Assembly: GCF_015191005.1 (NCBI RefSeq)
Contig: NZ_CP040442.1
Location: 124,001 to 188,000 of the forward strand
DNA from: Kaistella flava (ex Peng et al. 2021)
GTDB lineage: Bacteria > Bacteroidota > Bacteroidia > Flavobacteriales > Weeksellaceae
Direction: 5' to 3'
DNA: 64,000 nt
Position numbers and translations under genes: made by a program
The notes under the pieces: model-generated
The model's database searches: none
The model's input: only the letters and a program-made list of their open reading frames with translations
What the model was told of the DNA's origin: nothing
Shown: positions 60,314-64,000 of the stretch, in pieces
Position numbering within the stretch: the first letter of the stretch is position 1
How the letters are laid out: each line of letters begins with the position of its first letter

Positions 60314-60808
60314 TTAGTTGAAATATGTGTGGTACGTATCCATCGACTGTTTTAATTCGCCAACGATTTTATTTGCATCTTCTCTGTTTTCAGCTTTTTT
60401 CAATTTGTCGATTTCTTTCATGTGCGGTGCTAACCAAGCGTGCAAAACATCGTGTGGTGTACCGGTCATTGTACAGCTTTTTACCAGCTTATCATTCGTC
60501 GCACTCAAGTTCGTTCCCAACATTTTAAAGTCTCCATTTTTTGGTTTGTAAGCATTCAGCTGAGTTTCCATTTCGGCAATGTGAGGTTTCATTTCACTAT
60601 TCACTGGCCATTTTGCTCCGTTGTTTAAATCCAGTTTTACAGATTCATCATGTTCTTCAGCAGTTGCATGTTCATCGTTGGAAACATGTTCGTCCGTAGC
60701 AGTTTGCTCTGTTGTAGTATGCTCATGTTCAACATGTTCTTCCTGCTTTTTCTCACAAGAAACAACGATTGCTAAGCCTAAGATGGCTGATAAAAATAAT
60801 TTTTTCAT
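60314..60808 (-). CDS. His/Glu-rich periplasmic lipoprotein
   Basis: 164 residues. Lipobox Cys18 in KKLFLSAILGLAIVVSC; then a segment of about 40 residues rich in His, Glu and Thr (EEHVEHEHTTTEQ ... ATAEEHDESV) that is a probable metal-binding region, and a helical C-terminal domain (KPHIAEMETQLNAY ... HDVLHAWLAPHMKEIDKL ... QSMDTYHTYFN). Its stop neighbours show a 4-bp overlap (ATGA) with the upstream membrane protein gene, so they are coupled. A role in metal binding (copper, nickel or zinc) is an inference from composition. Confidence 0.82.
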   Translation of the reverse strand: MKKLFLSAILGLAIVVSCEKKQEEHVEHEHTTTEQTATDEHVSNDEHATAEEHDESVKLDLNNGAKWPVNSEMKPHIAEMETQLNAYKPKNGDFKMLGTNLSATNDKLVKSCTMTGTPHDVLHAWLAPHMKEIDKLKKAENREDANKIVGELKQSMDTYHTYFN

Positions 60809-61176
60809 TTTTTAAAAATTTTTAATGTTATAAATAAAAATAATGCAGTAACTCCGATGCGGAAAGCCATGGCTCCCACGGTTTTTGTTTCATATATTCC
60901 GCCATCATTAATGTAAATAAATAATCCAATGTAAGCGAGAACCAGAATAATTAATGAAACGATTAGAGGAACTTTTGACCAAACTTGATTCTTTAAAATT
61001 CCATAAGCTGTAATTAGATAAAGAATTCCACAAAGTAAATTGGCCCAAACGATGAATGGAACGAAATTGCCTTCTTTAGCTCTGATCCCAAACCAATTGA
61101 ATAAGACCGAACTGCTCATGAAAAGCGTCACGATTCCGAAGAGGAGCAGGAATATAAGAAGTATTGTTTTTTTCAT
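60805..61176 (-). CDS. Small four-helix membrane protein
   Basis: 123 residues from the ATG at 61176, with four hydrophobic segments (ILLIFLLLFGIVTLFMSSSVLF; WANLLCGILYLITAYGIL; VPLIVSLIILVLAYIGLFIYI; AFRIGVTALFLFITLKIF). I do not recognise a family. A reading from 61239 adds 21 residues without family support. It overlaps the lipoprotein gene by 4 bp, so the two are likely a functional pair, for example a membrane partner of the metal-binding lipoprotein. Confidence 0.75.
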   Translation of the reverse strand: MKKTILLIFLLLFGIVTLFMSSSVLFNWFGIRAKEGNFVPFIVWANLLCGILYLITAYGILKNQVWSKVPLIVSLIILVLAYIGLFIYINDGGIYETKTVGAMAFRIGVTALFLFITLKIFKK

Positions 61177-61300
61177 AATTGTAGTATTTAAAGATAAGGT
61201 TAATAAAATTGTTTCTTCACCATTAAGTCTTTTATTCAATGATTTAGGTCATTAAGAAAAATAGCTAAAGATATTTTTGAACGTGGTTTTTTCATTTTTA

Positions 61301-61455
61301 ATAAATCTTAATTCTCTTAATTCCTTCACAAGCCTTAATGGTTCAATCTTCATTTTTCCACCATTCAGAATTCTATTTTTCGATATTTTCATTTTAGCCT
61401 TATTCATCTTTGATAAATCTTAATTCTCTCAATTCCTTCACAAGCCTTAATGGTT
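61301..61455. repeat. 43-bp direct repeat
   Basis: ATAAATCTTAATTCTCT(T/C)AATTCCTTCACAAGCCTTAATGGTT occurs at 61301-61343 and 61413-61455, one mismatch, 112 bp apart. A diverged third copy is at 21931-21974. Confidence 0.85.
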
Positions 61456-61469
61456 ACATTTTCTTATTT

Positions 61470-62594
61470 CTAATTCGTTTTTCTGTACCGCAATACCGCC
61501 CATGAATTGAATACAATTGCAAAGAAAGAAATAACACCGAAATGCAGCAGCAAATCTTTGAAACCACTATTTTTAAGCATAATCAATCGGATCGCTTCTA
61601 CGCCATAAGTTACCGGATTAGCGTAGGCGATATATCTTGCCCAATCGGTCATGCTTTCTACAGGCGTGAAGAGTCCGCTCATCAAAACGAAAATCATCAT
61701 AAAGAAAAACACGACGAACATCGCTTGTTGCTGCGTTTCACTGTAAACGGAAACCAACAATCCTATTCCTAAAATGACAACCAGATAAACGGCGACAAAT
61801 CCGTAGAGGAGCAAAAAACTTCCCTGCATTTGAATTCCGTACACAAATATGGTCACCAAAAGCCCAATGGTAAAGGCGAGCATCGCCAATAACCAAAACG
61901 GAATCAGCTTGCCCAGAATAAAATCTGTTTTCGTGATCGGCGAAACATTAATCTGTTCGATGGTTCCGATTTCTTTTTCCTGAACAATATTCAGAGCTGT
62001 TAAATAGCTGGAAATTAAAGTAATCAGAAACGCCAAAATCCCCGGAACTAAAGAAAGTCTATAATTGTAGTTGTCGTTAAACCAAAATTTTGGAACGATT
62101 TCTAGACCGGAAGTTATTTTAACACTTTCAGTTTCGGGTGCGATTTTTACTTGAATCTGCTGGTTATAATTCTGTAAAATCTGCGAGAGATAACTTGCGG
62201 AAAGTCCGGCTTTGGTTCCGTTGATGGCGTTGATGGCGAGCAATACTTTTTCGTTGTTTTCACGAACCAGATTTTTCTCGAAATTGTTAGGGATTTCTAA
62301 AATTAAATCGACTTTATCATTTTCAACTTCCTGGTAAGCTTGAGAATAACTTTCGCCATAATTGATAATTTCAAAATAGCTTGAAGCCGTAATTTCCCGA
62401 ATGAGCTCTCTGGAAAAAGTAGATTTGTCGTGATCTACGACTGCAATTTTTATATTTTTGATTTCATAACTCGCTGCCAAAGGAAGAATCACCAACTGAA
62501 TCACCGGCATCACGAAGATAATGGCCAGGATTGCTTTGTTCCTGAAAATCTGCAGGAATTCTTTTTTGATCAATATGCGTAATGTTCTGAACAT
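61470..62594 (-). CDS. ABC-2 type permease (YbhS/YbhR-like), second gene
   Basis: 374-residue inner-membrane protein of an ABC exporter of the YbhFSR/YhiI-YhhJ type. One N-terminal helix (LAIIFVMPVIQLVILPLAAS), a large periplasmic domain (about 45-180), then five C-terminal helices with the conserved VQEKEIGTIEQINVSPITKTDFILGKLIPFWLLAM loop and NPVTYGVEAIRLIMLKN. It is the downstream partner of the permease at 62814-63914, from which a 219-bp gap with repeat family B separates it. The ATPase and HlyD-type adaptor are probably beyond the right edge. Confidence 0.92.
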   Translation of the reverse strand: MFRTLRILIKKEFLQIFRNKAILAIIFVMPVIQLVILPLAASYEIKNIKIAVVDHDKSTFSRELIREITASSYFEIINYGESYSQAYQEVENDKVDLILEIPNNFEKNLVRENNEKVLLAINAINGTKAGLSASYLSQILQNYNQQIQVKIAPETESVKITSGLEIVPKFWFNDNYNYRLSLVPGILAFLITLISSYLTALNIVQEKEIGTIEQINVSPITKTDFILGKLIPFWLLAMLAFTIGLLVTIFVYGIQMQGSFLLLYGFVAVYLVVILGIGLLVSVYSETQQQAMFVVFFFMMIFVLMSGLFTPVESMTDWARYIAYANPVTYGVEAIRLIMLKNSGFKDLLLHFGVISFFAIVFNSWAVLRYRKTN

Positions 62595-62616
62595 TTTATT
62601 TTACTTGAAGGTTTTT

Positions 62617-62640
62617 TAACCACAAAGTCACAAAGTTTTT
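62617..62640. repeat. AACCACAAAG-type short repeat
   Basis: TTAACCACAAAGTCACAAAG, a single instance of the short motif common between genes in Bacteroidota, related to the AACCGCAAAAG units at 15.9-16.8 kb. Confidence 0.45.
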
Positions 62641-62711
62641 ATTTTACGATGTTTTTAAAAAGACCATGAAGTTTATTTTATTTTAATCTCACTTTTTATT
62701 TTATCTAAAAC

Positions 62712-62808
62712 CTGCAGCCCGACTTGAACGGAGCTCTTTTTTATTGGTGGCTGAGCCTGTCGAAGCCATCAATAAAAAAAGCGGGAGTGGAAGGCGGAAA
62801 TGTCTGCC
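62712..62808. repeat. Dispersed repeat, family B, copy 2 (inverted)
   Basis: CTGCAGCCCGACTTGAACGG through AGCGGGAGTGGAAGGCGGAA to GTCTGCC; inverse of copy 1. Its hairpin arms TTTTTTATTGGTGGCT and AGCCATCAATAAAAAA enclose GAGCCTGTCGA. Confidence 0.85.
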
Positions 62809-62813
62809 ATAAA

Positions 62814-63914
62814 TCATTCTAATCTTATTTTAAATTTTTTCACTGCGATGACGAATAATATGGCCATCATTCCGAAAAGTACTACTATTTGTTTCCAGAT
62901 GACTTCGATGCCGGTGCCTTTGATCATTACGTTTTTTACAATTTCATAATACCATTTTGCCGGGATGAGGTTGCCGATGACTTGTAGCGGAACGGGCATG
63001 TTTTCGACGGGGAACATAAAGCCGCTCAGCATTAATGTTGGAAGCATGGTTCCAACAAGTGAAATCAGCATGGCGACTTGTTGGGTATTGGTTACAATTG
63101 AAATGATAATTCCGATTAAAAGATTGGTGATAATGAATATAATGCTGACAAATAATAGTAAAAACAGGCTTCCCTGGATGGGTAAATCGAGTAGGGTGAC
63201 GCTTAAAATAAGGATTGAAATGAGGATAATCATCGATAATATAAAGTACGGAATTGCTTTTGCCAGAATGATTGTGGATGGTTTCATGGGCGAAACTAAA
63301 AGGATTTCCATGGTGCCGGATTCTTTTTCGCGGACAATGGCAATGGCAGTCATCAATACGCAGATAATTAAAAGGATGAGCGCCATTACGCCGGGAACGA
63401 AATTGGGCGCGCCTTTGAGTTGCGGATTGTATAGCATTCGGATTTCGGGTTGTACGCCGGAAGCTTGCTGCAAGGTTTTCTGTCCGTAATAATCCATTAA
63501 TATATTGGACATGAAGTTGTAAATCTGATTGGCGAGATTAATATCGGTTCCGTCGGTAATCAGCTGTATTTGCGTTTTTTTTCCTACGATCAGGTTTTCC
63601 GAAAACTGCTGCGGAATGACGAGAATCATTTTTATTTTTCCTCCTTTGAAAGCGTCTTCAGCTTGGTCGATTGAGGTTAAAGATTTATCGACATCGAAAT
63701 ATTGATTGGCATTTATTTTTGAAATCAGCTCTATGGAACTCTGAGTTTTGTCCTGATCGAGAACACCGATTTTTGTATTTTTAACTTCGGTACTTAAAGC
63801 GAAACCGAAAAGTAAAACCTGTACGATTGGCATTCCGAAAAGAATCAATAATGTCCTTCTGTCACGTAAAACGTGCCAAAATTCTTTTTTCACAAAAGTG
63901 ATTAATTGTTTCAT
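62814..63914 (-). CDS. ABC-2 type permease (YbhS/YbhR-like), first gene
   Basis: 366 residues, homologous to the downstream permease with the same layout: N-terminal helix (LLILFGMPIVQVLLFGFALS), periplasmic domain, then C-terminal helices with AIVREKESGTMEILLVSPMKPSTIILAKAIPYF and NLIPAKWYYEIVKNVMIKG. Together they should form the heterodimeric channel of a tripartite exporter for drugs or other hydrophobic compounds. Upstream genes are cut off by the window edge, so the ATPase and periplasmic adaptor cannot be confirmed. Confidence 0.93.
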   Translation of the reverse strand: MKQLITFVKKEFWHVLRDRRTLLILFGMPIVQVLLFGFALSTEVKNTKIGVLDQDKTQSSIELISKINANQYFDVDKSLTSIDQAEDAFKGGKIKMILVIPQQFSENLIVGKKTQIQLITDGTDINLANQIYNFMSNILMDYYGQKTLQQASGVQPEIRMLYNPQLKGAPNFVPGVMALILLIICVLMTAIAIVREKESGTMEILLVSPMKPSTIILAKAIPYFILSMIILISILILSVTLLDLPIQGSLFLLLFVSIIFIITNLLIGIIISIVTNTQQVAMLISLVGTMLPTLMLSGFMFPVENMPVPLQVIGNLIPAKWYYEIVKNVMIKGTGIEVIWKQIVVLFGMMAILFVIAVKKFKIRLE

Positions 63915-64000
63915 TTCTTTTAATAATCGATTATTGATCTTCGATAGTTGATTGCTTTCCTAAAGAATTATTATTTATCCAAAAAGTTCTCTTTTAATCT

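Noticed and set aside
63915..64000. 3' end of an upstream minus-strand gene (possible ABC ATPase)
   Set aside because: Stops occur in more than one frame here and fewer than 12 codons are available, so the frame cannot be chosen.

Overview
The window is AT-rich chromosomal DNA from a member of the Flavobacteriia (Bacteroidota), most like the Chryseobacterium group. The signs are type IX secretion (T9SS) type A sorting domains, signal peptides ending near A-Q, Bacteroidota families (DUF5606, DUF4846, DUF6029, DUF6263, Omp28-related, NamZ), start sites with no strong Shine-Dalgarno, and many promoters with the flavobacterial -7 box TAnnTTTG. I see no rRNA, tRNA, CRISPR array or prophage.

Layout. 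1-5 kb: 3' part of a class III aminotransferase, a ParDE toxin-antitoxin pair with its own promoter and palindrome, a GNAT acetyltransferase, a frameshifted secreted JAMM-like gene bounded by GCTAAC motifs, a START-like protein and a divergent class IV aminotransferase homologue. 5-13 kb: YqgE, PdxH, HU, PanD, a flippase-like membrane protein, a cupin, an M3 peptidase, an SRPBCC protein and a DUF6263 lipoprotein. 13-22 kb: YfhO, an 86-bp tandem repeat, a GxxExxY protein amid repeats, a glycosyltransferase, cysteine synthase, an FtsX/LolE-like permease and NamZ. 22-31 kb: cell-envelope proteins, namely a large outer-membrane protein, two paralogous T9SS cargo proteins, an inactive-looking M1 peptidase fused to a barrel, and DUF4846. 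31-37.6 kb: MFS, GreA/B-like factor, FrnE-type DsbA, an IS30-family element (1.1 kb, broken transposase, 50-bp perfect palindrome), an AEC transporter and a eukaryote-type OPRT-OMPDC fusion.

37.7-44.6 kb is a tight six-gene minus-strand operon: two histidine kinases (one with CHASE3, GAF and three receivers), two single receivers, CheR and a receiver-less CheB. No CheA, CheW or chemoreceptor is present, so it looks like a phosphorelay with CheB/CheR attached. 44.8-50.6 kb is housekeeping: serine hydrolase, SixA, zinc alcohol dehydrogenase, RuvX-Def-DUF5606, MazG.

51-58.7 kb is the most distinctive region. Three thioredoxin-fold Omp28-related proteins (two with T9SS signals, one lipoprotein) and another T9SS cargo protein lie divergently from a TlpA-like thioredoxin and a DUF6029 outer-membrane protein. 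Together they suggest thiol-disulfide chemistry spread over periplasm, outer membrane and cell surface. 59-64 kb: FUSC protein, a His/Glu-rich lipoprotein with a small membrane protein, and two ABC-2 permeases of an export system that continues past the right edge.

Several dispersed intergenic repeat families recur: an AGCCCCGAT...AGCGGGAC hairpin, an inverted pair of a related element, CGCAGAT palindromes that probably act as terminators, and AACCGCAAAAG motifs.
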